Below, in pieces: positions 8,390 through 17,467 of a DNA stretch of 44,272 nt. The notes beneath the pieces are model-generated. The model ran no database searches and was not told the DNA's origin. It saw only the letters and a program-made list of their open reading frames with translations. The position numbers and the translations under genes were made by a program. The stretch spans positions 1-44,272 of the forward strand of contig JAPLDK010000050.1 of the NCBI GenBank assembly GCA_026391775.1, given 5' to 3'. Position 1 is the stretch's first letter; the number at the start of each line of letters is the position of its first letter. The stretch is from Bacteroidota bacterium. Its GTDB lineage: Bacteria; Bacteroidota; Bacteroidia; Bacteroidales; FEN-979.

Positions 8390-9664
8390 ATGAAACTAAA
8401 AGCCCCATGCCGGAAATCAGTGTTCATCGGTTTACAACTGATCCTGGTATTTCTTTTAGCAGTTGCGGCATTCGGTCAGGGGGACAGGGAAAAACTTCAG
8501 AAAACCAAGAAACAGCTTGAGGACGAGATCCGCTACACAACCGAATTGCTTGAGAGGACCAAGCAATCGAAGCAAGTTTCGATGGAAAAACTGAAGATAC
8601 TTAACCAGAGGATACGGAGCCGTGAGGCTCTTATAGCCACCATCAACCGCGAGCTTGGACAAATCGATATGAACATACAGGTCGAGAATGTCGAACTCGA
8701 CAGGATGTCGAAACAACTCAAAACCCTGAAAACCGATTATGCCAGGATGATATATCATGCCTATCGTACAATGAACGGCAGGAACAAGCTGATGTTCATT
8801 TTCTCGGCAAAGGATTTCAACCAGGCCTGGCAACGGATCAAATACTACCAGCAATATTCTGAATACCGGCGCAGGCAGGCTGAGCGGATTGAAAGTACGA
8901 CTCATGTTATAAACGACCAGAGAAAGGACCTGGAAGCCAAAAAGCAGGAAAAACTAAGCTTGTTTGAGTCCCAGCAAAAGGAAAAGGTGAAGCTGGACCT
9001 GGAAAAACAGGAAAAGGCCAATACTGTCAAAGAGCTCTCAAGTAAAGAGAAACAGCTTATGGCTACCCTCAAAACGAAACAGAAGGCTGCAGCAAGGCTA
9101 CAGTACGAGATTGAAAAACTTATCTCTTCCGAGATCAGGGCATCGGAAGAAAGAATGCATAAGACTGAAGGCAATGAGAAAAAACCAACGGGCCGCATAG
9201 TCTCAGGACCGGCTACATATGAAATGACACCACGGGAAAGGGAACTTTCCAGTTCTTTTGCCTCAAACAGGGGAAGGCTGCCCTGGCCATGTGAAAAAGG
9301 CTTCATCTCCGGAACTTTCGGTGAGCATCCGCATCCCGTGCTGGAAAGGGTAAAGGTGAAAAATAATGGGGTGGATATAACCACTGAACCAAACTCCCAG
9401 GTAAAAGCGGTTTTCAACGGCAAGGTCAGCAAAGTGATGTCGTTCCCCAACCTTAACAACGTAGTCATTGTGAGGCACGGAGAATATCTAACTGTATATT
9501 CAAACCTGGATGTGGTCAGTGTTAGAGAAGGCCAGGACGTAAGCACCCGCCAGGCCATTGGCAAAGTTCATTACAATTCTGAGGAACAAAAAACCGAACT
9601 GCATTTTGAGATCTGGAAAGGCAAAATGATCCAGAATCCCGAAAACTGGCTGGCCGGCCGATAA
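8390..9664 (+). CDS. EnvC-like murein hydrolase activator (degenerate M23/LytM protein)
   Basis: 424 residues: a signal peptide ending near AVAAFG, with Gln as the likely first mature residue; a long coiled coil (about residues 30-270, rich in E, K, Q and R); then a LytM/M23 domain (about 300-424). Two zinc ligands are replaced. The HxxxD His is Asn325 (NNGVD, with Asp329 kept) and the first His of HxH is Glu403 (ELHFEI, with His405 kept). The domain is therefore probably non-catalytic, as in EnvC, which switches on cell-wall amidases at division sites. Coiled coil plus degenerate LytM is the EnvC layout. It follows the DUF4292 gene after 18 bases. No amidase partner lies in the window. Confidence 0.9.
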   Translation: MKLKAPCRKSVFIGLQLILVFLLAVAAFGQGDREKLQKTKKQLEDEIRYTTELLERTKQSKQVSMEKLKILNQRIRSREALIATINRELGQIDMNIQVENVELDRMSKQLKTLKTDYARMIYHAYRTMNGRNKLMFIFSAKDFNQAWQRIKYYQQYSEYRRRQAERIESTTHVINDQRKDLEAKKQEKLSLFESQQKEKVKLDLEKQEKANTVKELSSKEKQLMATLKTKQKAAARLQYEIEKLISSEIRASEERMHKTEGNEKKPTGRIVSGPATYEMTPRERELSSSFASNRGRLPWPCEKGFISGTFGEHPHPVLERVKVKNNGVDITTEPNSQVKAVFNGKVSKVMSFPNLNNVVIVRHGEYLTVYSNLDVVSVREGQDVSTRQAIGKVHYNSEEQKTELHFEIWKGKMIQNPENWLAGR

Positions 9665-9665
9665 A

Positions 9666-9675
9666 CCCTATAGGG
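9666..9675. promoter_or_regulatory. 10-base palindrome just before the EamA start
   Basis: CCCTATAGGG occupies the 13-base spacer between the EnvC-like stop and the EamA ATG. It is a perfect palindrome at the ribosome entry site. It could be an operator or chance; nothing else supports a role. Confidence 0.25.
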
Positions 9676-9677
9676 AT

Positions 9678-10586
9678 ATGCATCATATTGGAGAATTTGC
9701 TGCCCTGCTTACTGCCGTCTTCTGGACTGTCACTGCGATCACCTTTGAAGCAGCAAGCCGGAAGATCGGCTCTATGGTAGTGAATATCCTGAGGTTGATC
9801 ATCGGGTTTATCTTTCTGACCATCTTTGTATTTTTTTACCGCGGATATCTTTTTCCCGTCGACGCCAGCCTGCATAACTGGCTCTGGCTTTCACTGTCGG
9901 GACTCATCGGGTTTACCTTCGGAGACCTTTGCCTGTTTCAGTCATTCGTCCTGATAGGAGCCAGGGTATCCATGCTTATCATGGCCTTAGCGCCACCTAT
10001 GACGGCATTGTTTGCATGGATGGTTCTTGGAGAGAAACTAAGCCTTCAAAGCTGGATTGGCATGGCCGTGACAATGAATGGCATTGCTTTGGTCGTGCTC
10101 AGGAGAAGCGTAGAAGGAGAAAAGAGCGGCTTACTGAACATTCTGAAATTTTCCTATCCCCTCTGGGGCTTGCTGCTTGCTTTCGGAGGAGCAGTGGGCC
10201 AGTCGGTCGGACTGGTCCTGAGCAAAGTCGGCATGCAGGGATATGATACTTTTGCTTCAACACAGATCAGGGTGATGGCAGGGACTGCAGGCTTTGCAGT
10301 GATCTATTCGTTTATGGGAAAATGGAAAGACGTTTTCCGGGGAACTACCAGGCCCAGGCCAATGGCCATTCTGTCAATTGGTGCGTTTTTCGGCCCTTTC
10401 CTTGGGGTCTCATTCTCCTTGATTGCTATTAAATACGCCGATACGGGAATAGCATCAACGATCATGGCCATAGTCCCGGTGCTCATCATCGCGCCATCCA
10501 TGATACTTTATAAAGAAAAAATAAGCCTGAAAGAAATCATAGGTGCCCTCCTGGCTGTTGGCGGAGTAGCAATTTTCTTTTTATAA
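9678..10586 (+). CDS. EamA/DMT-family transporter
   Basis: A 302-residue inner-membrane protein with ten predicted helices in two homologous halves, the 2x5 layout of EamA-type drug/metabolite transporters. Landmarks are LLTAVFWTVTAITFEAAS at the N-terminus, GDLCLFQSF and PPMTALFAWMVLGEKLS at the end of the first half, and PVLIIAPSMILYKEKISLKEIIGALLAVGG at the end of the second. The substrate is unknown; family members export amino acids, nucleobases or other metabolites. It begins 13 bases after the EnvC-like gene and is followed after 11 bases by a small membrane protein gene, so it sits in the same transcription unit. Confidence 0.9.
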   Translation: MHHIGEFAALLTAVFWTVTAITFEAASRKIGSMVVNILRLIIGFIFLTIFVFFYRGYLFPVDASLHNWLWLSLSGLIGFTFGDLCLFQSFVLIGARVSMLIMALAPPMTALFAWMVLGEKLSLQSWIGMAVTMNGIALVVLRRSVEGEKSGLLNILKFSYPLWGLLLAFGGAVGQSVGLVLSKVGMQGYDTFASTQIRVMAGTAGFAVIYSFMGKWKDVFRGTTRPRPMAILSIGAFFGPFLGVSFSLIAIKYADTGIASTIMAIVPVLIIAPSMILYKEKISLKEIIGALLAVGGVAIFFL

Positions 10587-10597
10587 TTGCATTGGCA

Positions 10598-11128
10598 ATG
10601 GAATCAAGTAGCACAACTGGCATTCATGACCACAATCCCGGACTCAGGTTTTACCTTGGGGCCGCCATTATCATTCTGTCTTTTTTTATGGTCCCAACCG
10701 GGCTTCTTGTAACCCATCACATGCATAATCATGCCTTGAAAGCCCTTATCCTGGGCTTCTTCTGGGTCAACGGACCTTTATGGAAGATAATCGGTATCGG
10801 CATCATGGGAAAGGTGTCGTACTATTACATCATTGAACACCTCAAGATCCATTATAAGAAAATTATCATTCTTAAACCGGTAAGCAAGAGAAGGTATTAT
10901 ATAGGCCTGTTCATGTTTACCCTGCCTTTTGTACCATCCTATGTGATGGCATATGCCCCCCATTTGCTGCCTGAGCTTGCATCATGGAGGGTATATGTCA
11001 ACATCTTTTTTGACCTCATATTCCTTTGCAGCCTGTTCGTGCTGGGAGGAGATTTCTGGGATAAATTAAGAGCTCTGTTCAATTATACGGCCAAAGCTAA
11101 TTTCCCTGACGAGCCTTCGACCGACTAA
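10598..11128 (+). CDS. Small multi-pass membrane protein (transporter suffix domain-like)
   Basis: 176 residues with four hydrophobic segments: about 16-38, 48-70, 95-115 and 130-150. The end SLFVLGGDFWDKLRALF matches what I remember of proteins labelled transporter suffix domain, sometimes found fused to or beside transporters. A position directly behind an EamA transporter fits that idea. No catalytic motif is visible, and the function is unknown. I prefer the ATG at 10598 over the TTG at 10592. It ends two bases from the stop codon of the convergent TonB receptor gene, with no terminator between them. Confidence 0.7.
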   Translation: MESSSTTGIHDHNPGLRFYLGAAIIILSFFMVPTGLLVTHHMHNHALKALILGFFWVNGPLWKIIGIGIMGKVSYYYIIEHLKIHYKKIIILKPVSKRRYYIGLFMFTLPFVPSYVMAYAPHLLPELASWRVYVNIFFDLIFLCSLFVLGGDFWDKLRALFNYTAKANFPDEPSTD

Positions 11129-11130
11129 GG

Positions 11131-13317
11131 TTACAGGTTTAACCGCAGGTTGACAAAGAATTCCCTCCCCGGAGCCGGCTGGTACGAATTGTAATCAACG
11201 CCGTTATTGGGTTCTGTAAAACCAAAATACTGGGTGTCAAAGATGTTCTTTACATACAGGCTAAGGTCACCCCTCAGCCATCCGAGTTTCCATTTATAAT
11301 GCAGGTCAACATTCCAGAGATTATAACCGTTTACCCAGGAACTGCGCACACTGCCCGGCTGGTAATAAGTCTGGCCAATAGTATAATGGTTGTAAATGGA
11401 ATCATCTACCTGTATGCAGTATTTCGACTGCCACTGGCTTGCTATTGCGACGCTGAAATTCTTAAGGAAAGAATAGGTGATTTCAGCATACAGCATATTC
11501 CTCGGGCTGTTTGGCATCCAGTGAGTCCATTGGTTAGCGGCGGTGTCCGGGGGATTATAGGTGAAATTGGAATAGGTATAAGCAGCATCAATGATCAGGT
11601 TTTTAACCGGCGAATACGACACAAAGGTCTCTATCCCCCATTTAGTGCTCTTTCCCATATTTCCGAAGAAAGCGGTATTGTTGCCTCTTGTGGGAACACT
11701 GTAACGGTAAAATTCATTGTTAGACCAGACGTCGAAGAAAGTCACATCGTAATGGAACACTTTCCCTACATCACCTCTTACACCAAGGTCAATTCCTTGT
11801 GAAGTCGAAGGTTTGATCAGGTTGTTAAAACCACCATAAGCCTGGGGATTGTTATACAGTTCATCATTTGAAGGGGTGAGGAAGCCGGTACCAAAGCTGG
11901 CAAAAACATTAAAAGACCTCATGATGTCATAGGCAAGTCCGACACGCCAGGTTGGTTTGTCGTATGTTTTGTTACCGTTGGGACTCAACGAATCCGGAAC
12001 CGGGATATTGCTCTGCAGACTGCTGTAAACATTATCATAACGAAGGTTTACAAGAGCATGCAGTTTAGGAGTGATATCGAGCTTGTCGATCAGGAATATA
12101 CCTATGCTTCTCTGCTTGATGATCTGGTTGATCAGGATCTGGTCGAGGTCGAAACATTCACGGCTCCAGTAGGAATCAACCCTGTTTGAATCCCTCTGGT
12201 ATTCCCCAGGAACAGCAAACATATGCTCGGTAATAGTCTGGGTCTGATAGTCTGCGCCAAGGCTAAGGAGGTTCTTAACAGTTCTCTTCCCAAGGTGAAG
12301 ATTATACTGGGCCGTTGCACCCATGTTGACATATGGTTTGTAATCATCGCCGTTATTGGAGGTTTCCCTGTAATAGTTTGACCGGGCAAAAACTTTAGCA
12401 GTAATGTCCTGGTTACTGGAGATATCGAATTTACCGATGAGAGCTCCTGTAAGACGTTTGGTCTCATGGAATTCATTGTAAGGCACGGCATCAGTATTGG
12501 CAGCCCTCGGGCCGAAAGTCTCATACCGGTAAAGGTTTATTCCTTCGGAGTTCTGGTTAAAGTAATTAGTATAGGTCAGGACCTGTGTGATCTGGATCTT
12601 TTCTGAAGGTTTCCAGTTGATCTTCTCACTGAAATTATCTCCCATGAATGACTGGTGCTCACGGTAACCGTGTCCCTGCATATGGGAATACGATACCCTG
12701 TAATTCACTTTATCCTGGGTTCCGTCGACCTGTCCGAGGATCTTCCAGAAACCATAGGAACCTGCAGAACCCATCAGGGTTGAGTTTACTGGTTTGCTTC
12801 CCCCGTTATCGGTGAGGATATTGACCACTCCGCCGGTTGCATTTGCGCCGTATAATGAAGCAGCCAGGCCACGTAAGACCTCAACATTCTTTACTACGCT
12901 CCAGTCAACATCATACAGGTCGGGACAATATCCACCCGGGTCATTCACCGGAATACCGTCTATCAGGACCTGTATCCCCCTGAATCCGCTTTCTGATAGA
13001 ATACCCTGGCCGCGGATATAAAGATGAACCCTGGAACCATCGGTTCCGTTCTCGACTTTCACTCCAGGAACAAGGCGTAAGGCCTCATCGGGGGCAATAG
13101 TCTTGCTGAACTCCTGCAACTGGACTTTGTTGATAACAGAGATAGGAGCCGGAAGTTCTTTCAACGGAGTAACGGTGCGCATGGCGCTCACGATCACTTC
13201 GTCGAGTTTTACAGTGTCCCGGGTGAACAGGACTTTGTCATTTTGGTTTTTCTGGCCCATGCCCTGGAAAGCAAATGCGATCAGCAGGAAAAGGCCCGTT
13301 AGTAGTCTTGTCTTCAT
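11131..13317 (-). CDS. TonB-dependent outer-membrane receptor
   Basis: 728 residues: a signal peptide (about 1-21, ending FQGMG, then Gln), a TonB-box-like stretch KLDEVIVSA, a plug domain (about 45-160, with VQVLIDGIPVNDPGG and LRGLAASLYGANATGGVVNI) and a 22-strand barrel ending FFVNLRLNL. There is no carboxypeptidase-like N-terminal domain and no SusD partner, so this is a BtuB/FecA/siderophore-type receptor rather than a Sus-type one. The substrate cannot be named. I looked for a cobalamin riboswitch in the leader and saw none. Upstream in the same direction are a small single-TM protein and a large T9SS protein, which may supply or process the ligand. The 134-base leader has no obvious TAnnTTTG box, so read-through from upstream is possible. 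Confidence 0.93.
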   Translation of the reverse strand: MKTRLLTGLFLLIAFAFQGMGQKNQNDKVLFTRDTVKLDEVIVSAMRTVTPLKELPAPISVINKVQLQEFSKTIAPDEALRLVPGVKVENGTDGSRVHLYIRGQGILSESGFRGIQVLIDGIPVNDPGGYCPDLYDVDWSVVKNVEVLRGLAASLYGANATGGVVNILTDNGGSKPVNSTLMGSAGSYGFWKILGQVDGTQDKVNYRVSYSHMQGHGYREHQSFMGDNFSEKINWKPSEKIQITQVLTYTNYFNQNSEGINLYRYETFGPRAANTDAVPYNEFHETKRLTGALIGKFDISSNQDITAKVFARSNYYRETSNNGDDYKPYVNMGATAQYNLHLGKRTVKNLLSLGADYQTQTITEHMFAVPGEYQRDSNRVDSYWSRECFDLDQILINQIIKQRSIGIFLIDKLDITPKLHALVNLRYDNVYSSLQSNIPVPDSLSPNGNKTYDKPTWRVGLAYDIMRSFNVFASFGTGFLTPSNDELYNNPQAYGGFNNLIKPSTSQGIDLGVRGDVGKVFHYDVTFFDVWSNNEFYRYSVPTRGNNTAFFGNMGKSTKWGIETFVSYSPVKNLIIDAAYTYSNFTYNPPDTAANQWTHWMPNSPRNMLYAEITYSFLKNFSVAIASQWQSKYCIQVDDSIYNHYTIGQTYYQPGSVRSSWVNGYNLWNVDLHYKWKLGWLRGDLSLYVKNIFDTQYFGFTEPNNGVDYNSYQPAPGREFFVNLRLNL

Positions 13318-13451
13318 AGTAATATCTTTAACAATCTGGTATGTAAAATATGTGTAAATTATTTATGCAGAAATGATCAGAATCCCTTCGCGGAAGCCTG
13401 GAACAGCATCGGACAGGTTAATGTAAAATAAACCAGGAAGGAAGAGAAAGT

Positions 13452-13952
13452 TCAGGATCTCTCCGGTGGTGGAGAAAATGGGATGACCGGGTTACCCGCA
13501 AAATTTTCACTCAGTAAAGGGTAACACATTTTTTTTGTTGTCTGCGGAAGATTACGCTCTATGGTAACCGGCAGTGCTATACTTACAAGGTGCTGAAGAA
13601 GATTCGCCGCTTTTTTCTTCTGATGCATGCTTTTCATGCCTGCAATAAGGTTCTCTTCTTTCGTGTCGCGGATGCAGAAGAAAGTGACGGTTTTGCCTTT
13701 GTAAACCTCCCTTGCGACATCATACAGATTCCCGTGATAAACGATCTCATGCTTATCGACACGCCTGAAAGCGGGATCGGCAGGAGGATTGTAAACTGAA
13801 AACACCGAGAGCTCATGGTCAAGGCAACCATGTTCCAGCAAGCTGGCGACCTCCCTTTTAATCAGGTAGCGGTCAAACTCATACACAATATAATAGCCGA
13901 CTGCATTGAAGAGCATTGCAAAAAGAACAAAAACCGGGAGTATTTTTTTCAT
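13452..13952 (-). CDS. Conserved single-TM or exported protein coupled to the T9SS protein
   Basis: 166 residues, not assigned to a named family. Residues 1-25 form a hydrophobic segment (KKILPVFVLFAMLFNAVGYYIV) that could be a signal anchor. The rest is a mixed domain with HEIVYHGNLYDVAREVYKGKTVTFFCIRDTKEE in its centre. Similar proteins of this length and pattern occur beside TonB receptors in Bacteroidota, as far as I remember. Its ATG overlaps the stop codon of the upstream T9SS gene (TAATG, one shared base), a strong sign of translational coupling. The C-terminal 25 residues are Pro-rich and look disordered. It may be an accessory protein for receptor or cargo; this is inference. Confidence 0.75.
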   Translation of the reverse strand: MKKILPVFVLFAMLFNAVGYYIVYEFDRYLIKREVASLLEHGCLDHELSVFSVYNPPADPAFRRVDKHEIVYHGNLYDVAREVYKGKTVTFFCIRDTKEENLIAGMKSMHQKKKAANLLQHLVSIALPVTIERNLPQTTKKMCYPLLSENFAGNPVIPFSPPPERS

Positions 13953-16900
13953 TACCTGCTGATCACCAGTTTTCCGGAAAATGTTCCAATTTTTCTGTGA
14001 ATGCTCACTATATAGATTCCGGAAGGAAGCCCTGCAAAGTTAATCGATTTTATCATCCTGCCTGAAACCATAACATTTTTTTCTTCAAAAACCTGTTTCT
14101 GCTGCATGTCCTCTATGGTAATTCCGATATTTTCCTTAAAGGGCGAGAAAATTTCAAGGGTAACACCCCCTGAGGAAGGATTAGGGTAAATGTTCAGTGA
14201 GAAATTTCCCGGTTCTTCTCCGATCCCGAGACAGTTTTTAAAGGTTAACCAAACCGAATCGGTTTTATAGCAACCTGCGATGTTCCAGGTTCTCAGGCGG
14301 AAGAGCTTTGTGCCTATTCCTCCTGCAATTGCGGTATCAATGATCACGGTTGAGGTTGTCAGGTTGCCAGGGGTCCACAGGTAAGCATGAACATTGGTCG
14401 TATCGGCTGTAAGCCTGATGGTTTGCCAATGGCAAACGGGATCTTTGGGGAATACACTGATCTCAGCGATCGGCAATCCGGCTATGGTAAGGTTCTTAGA
14501 CTTTATGCTGCGGCCATACGTACTATAAGCTGTTAGATTCAGCCTGACCAATCCCTGTATGATATCCCCGCTGCCGGGAGTGTAAACCGGTTCAAGTACG
14601 GTTGGGTTGCTGAAACTGCCGTCCCCGTATGTTGACCACCTGAGAGAGTCGTATTGCAGGGCTGTCGCATGAAGTGAATAGTTGGCGCCGGCACAAATGG
14701 TGTCATCCGGCCCTATACTGATATCCGGAACAACAGGAACCGGGAAAATAATGTAATCAAGCCCTACCCTGTCCGATCCCCAGCTTGCAGCCATATCTTT
14801 CTGGTAAATCCATTTATAGGTATGTGTCCCTTTAGAAACAGGGAACGCTGCCCTGGTCCAGGGATTCCCACCCGACCACTGGGATTGTATGACGTTGTCA
14901 ATATAGAATTTGAGGAAATCATAATCCAGTTCGGTGGATGTCTTAAACCAGAAACTAATGCTGTCGTCCGAAGCTGAAGTGTAAGTGACAAACATCTGCG
15001 AGAACTGGTCATCGGTAATGGGTTTCGACGAGGCACTGTATATGCCTTCATAGGGATTAAAGGTTGTAATATCCCAGAATGCATTTCCGGCGAAATGCCA
15101 GGGAAACTTGAAAAATGTGTTGGTTTCCCAGTCTTCCACCACTGCACCTATGATCTTATAAAAACCTGCATGGCGGATGTATTTACCACTTTGAGCAGTA
15201 TAATAAAGCCTTGCACCGGTGGAAGTGGGAGCTGAATCGCTGACTGTAACGGTATAATGCAGGTTCACGAATTGGGACGGACTGATAGTATCCGCAAAAA
15301 CCGAGTCGTTGAGTATGGTAAGATAAGGAGAGTCGGTACGGAGCTTGCCATAGGTTCCGGGGCAGGGATAATCGCCTCCGTTTGAAAGCATCACGACAAC
15401 ATCAACGGTTTCACCGGGGTCGAACCTCCCGTTATTGTTCCCTCCGCTTGCATCATGGATTGTCATGTTGACAATTCCCAGGCCGGGGGCATGTGAACTT
15501 ACGGTAAAATGACTGTTCCATGAAGTGTCGGCATTGCTGACGTTCACGTTAAATTTCACTTTTTCGTTATACGGGATGGTATCATTAACCTTGAAAGCAA
15601 AGCCGGACTGTACCGTTTCCGTTGCGCCTGCAACAAGTCCGGGATAGGATTCCAGGGAATCGGTCATCATGATATAAGGTGAAGGTGAAGTGACTTTGAC
15701 TGTCATGTTGTTTGAAGGCAGGTCGCCGATATTTTTCAATCCAAGGGTAAGATGGAGGGAGTCCCCGAAGTTAAGCCCTGTGGGACTGCCGGTGGTTATG
15801 GAAGAAAACTCGTTGGTATAATACATAACCCAGGGCTGACCTGGAGTTGGGCCAAGGTTAAAAGGAGAGGTCCATGTCATGGTTTGTCCTCCCGGCAGTC
15901 TGTTATCGGTCCAAACAGGATACACTTTCATATTCAGTGACTGTATGCCGATATAATCACCAAAGTAATTAAAGGCAAGGCCGGGGACTGGAGAGGGGGT
16001 GAATGAAACATCGCTTATCCTGAAATCAGTAAAACTGTTGCCTCCGTCGTAAGAATATGAAACCCAGGTCTCAGCTTCGGTTGACGACACATTCCTGTCG
16101 TCATAATAGATAACACAGATCCCCCCGGTCACTGCATCGACAGTGATCCATGGGAAAAAATGCTGTTTTCCAAGGCCGGGAGCATCCTGGTTTACTTTTA
16201 CAGGGCTGGACCAGGTATTTCCGTTGTCCGCTGACTTTATCAGATATACATCGATATCGCTTCCGGTATTGATCCCAGGCGTTCCAACATTGGCCCAGAC
16301 CACATACAGGGCTCCATGGTTTGGGCTATTGCTCAGGTCGACGGCCATGGAGGGAAAAGAATTCACCCGCATCGCCTTTGAAGTCATGCTGCTGCGTATG
16401 CCTTTGATATTTGAGATGATGCGGTGTGAGGGTTGCCAGGTACCGCCACCGTCAAAAGTGCTGGCAAATCCGATTGCAGTTTCATCACTGGGCCAGGCAT
16501 CATAAATGCTCCATGCCAGATACACTTCTCCGGCGGGTCCTGTGGCAATGTTCACACCATGATTTAAATTCAGGGCATTCACTTCATGGCTCACACCAAC
16601 GGGGGATGACCAGTGAAGACCGCCGTCATTGCTTCTTGAACACTGGATCTGGATCGTATCAGGGGAGCCTGTAATGAAATTGGTCCAGGCAACATATACA
16701 TTGCCCTGGAAAGCACTGGAAGGGGAGTTGTCGACCCATAAATGGTTTTTATCCAGGATGCCGTAAATATTGACAGGGCCCGCTGCAACCTGCACATCAT
16801 GCCAGGTGTTCCCCTGGTCTGTGCTGTAGGCAACATTTTGTCCGAGGGTATTGCTGATCTTACCGATATACCATCTTCCGTCCCTGCTGATCCCGGTTGC

Positions 16901-17377
16901 GGGATCACCGTTGTTCTGCTTTCCGGCACCATTATAAGAGCCTCCCCAGCTAAGTCCGTTATCGAAGGAATGATAAGAATCGGCTCCGAAAAGATTGTAC
17001 GCAGATCCCTGGCCCCAGTCGCTGGAATTGTTTGAGATCAGCACATTATCCTCATCCATCGGATTAATAAATACTGAATTTTCGCTTTGGGTCAACACGG
17101 TGCTTGTGGTGACAGGTACATCGGGGGAATCCTGGGGGGGCAGGCCGGCAGCACGGATGTATGATGACCCGGATTTTGGAGCTACCCAGGGGAAGGCTTT
17201 CTGAGGTTTAACATAACCCAGCCTGACCATTTCTTTCCAGTAACCGATATTATCAACATATGGGATAACGATTCCTTTTCCCGCCGGTGTGATCTCGGGA
17301 AGACTTGACAACCTCTGGGCATACGAAAACAAACTGAAAACAACGAATGTAACTGCAAGTATATATAGCTTTTTCAT
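13952..17377 (-). CDS. Large T9SS-exported protein with Asp-box (BNR) repeats
   Basis: About 1141 residues. The signal peptide MKKLYILAVTFVVFSLFSYA is followed by Gln. Residues about 60-500 carry at least five Asp-box signatures (STDQGNTW, SNDGGLHW, TFDGGGTW, SADNGNTW, SYDGGNSF), typical of sialidase-type beta-propellers. Two CARDB/Ig-like regions follow (about 540-760), then a jelly-roll segment near 770-900 (SFWFKTSTELDYDFLKFYIDN) resembling adhesin domains of gingipains. An Ig/PKD-like domain and a C-terminal sorting domain (NIYPNPSSGGVTLEIF to the KLVISR end) complete it. No sialidase Arg triad or RIP motif is obvious, so enzymatic activity is not claimed. The ORF extends to a TTG at 17401 that overlaps the -7 box, so I use the ATG at 17377. 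It is likely surface-exposed. Confidence 0.88.
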   Translation of the reverse strand: MKKLYILAVTFVVFSLFSYAQRLSSLPEITPAGKGIVIPYVDNIGYWKEMVRLGYVKPQKAFPWVAPKSGSSYIRAAGLPPQDSPDVPVTTSTVLTQSENSVFINPMDEDNVLISNNSSDWGQGSAYNLFGADSYHSFDNGLSWGGSYNGAGKQNNGDPATGISRDGRWYIGKISNTLGQNVAYSTDQGNTWHDVQVAAGPVNIYGILDKNHLWVDNSPSSAFQGNVYVAWTNFITGSPDTIQIQCSRSNDGGLHWSSPVGVSHEVNALNLNHGVNIATGPAGEVYLAWSIYDAWPSDETAIGFASTFDGGGTWQPSHRIISNIKGIRSSMTSKAMRVNSFPSMAVDLSNSPNHGALYVVWANVGTPGINTGSDIDVYLIKSADNGNTWSSPVKVNQDAPGLGKQHFFPWITVDAVTGGICVIYYDDRNVSSTEAETWVSYSYDGGNSFTDFRISDVSFTPSPVPGLAFNYFGDYIGIQSLNMKVYPVWTDNRLPGGQTMTWTSPFNLGPTPGQPWVMYYTNEFSSITTGSPTGLNFGDSLHLTLGLKNIGDLPSNNMTVKVTSPSPYIMMTDSLESYPGLVAGATETVQSGFAFKVNDTIPYNEKVKFNVNVSNADTSWNSHFTVSSHAPGLGIVNMTIHDASGGNNNGRFDPGETVDVVVMLSNGGDYPCPGTYGKLRTDSPYLTILNDSVFADTISPSQFVNLHYTVTVSDSAPTSTGARLYYTAQSGKYIRHAGFYKIIGAVVEDWETNTFFKFPWHFAGNAFWDITTFNPYEGIYSASSKPITDDQFSQMFVTYTSASDDSISFWFKTSTELDYDFLKFYIDNVIQSQWSGGNPWTRAAFPVSKGTHTYKWIYQKDMAASWGSDRVGLDYIIFPVPVVPDISIGPDDTICAGANYSLHATALQYDSLRWSTYGDGSFSNPTVLEPVYTPGSGDIIQGLVRLNLTAYSTYGRSIKSKNLTIAGLPIAEISVFPKDPVCHWQTIRLTADTTNVHAYLWTPGNLTTSTVIIDTAIAGGIGTKLFRLRTWNIAGCYKTDSVWLTFKNCLGIGEEPGNFSLNIYPNPSSGGVTLEIFSPFKENIGITIEDMQQKQVFEEKNVMVSGRMIKSINFAGLPSGIYIVSIHRKIGTFSGKLVISR

Positions 17378-17398
17378 TTTATTGAATCTCAATAAGTA

Positions 17399-17406
17399 CA
17401 AAGGTA
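17399..17406 (-). promoter_or_regulatory. Bacteroidota -7 box for the Asp-box protein gene
   Basis: The minus strand reads TACCTTTG (TAnnTTTG), 21 bases before the ATG at 17377. It starts the unit T9SS protein - small protein - possibly TonB receptor. Confidence 0.6.
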
Positions 17407-17431
17407 CGGAACATTTTTGCGCAGGAATGAG

Positions 17432-17439
17432 TATCTTTG
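17432..17439 (+). promoter_or_regulatory. Bacteroidota -7 box for the CNNM/CorC gene
   Basis: The plus strand reads TATCTTTG (TAnnTTTG), 28 bases before the ATG at 17468. It is divergent from the promoter at 17399-17406. Confidence 0.6.
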
Positions 17440-17467
17440 AAAAAAGAACATCACGAATTCAGCACAT

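Noticed and set aside
8902-9564. 220-codon minus-strand ORF
   Set aside because: Ser/Leu/Phe-rich shadow of the Lys/Glu-rich coiled coil of the EnvC-like protein.
13318-13451. Riboswitch (cobalamin or TPP) before the TonB receptor
   Set aside because: No recognisable conserved core of either class; only a small CTTC/GAAG stem and AT-rich sequence are present.
13952-17377. Sialidase function for the Asp-box protein
   Set aside because: Asp boxes also occur in many non-sialidases; I could not find the Arg triad or RIP motif.
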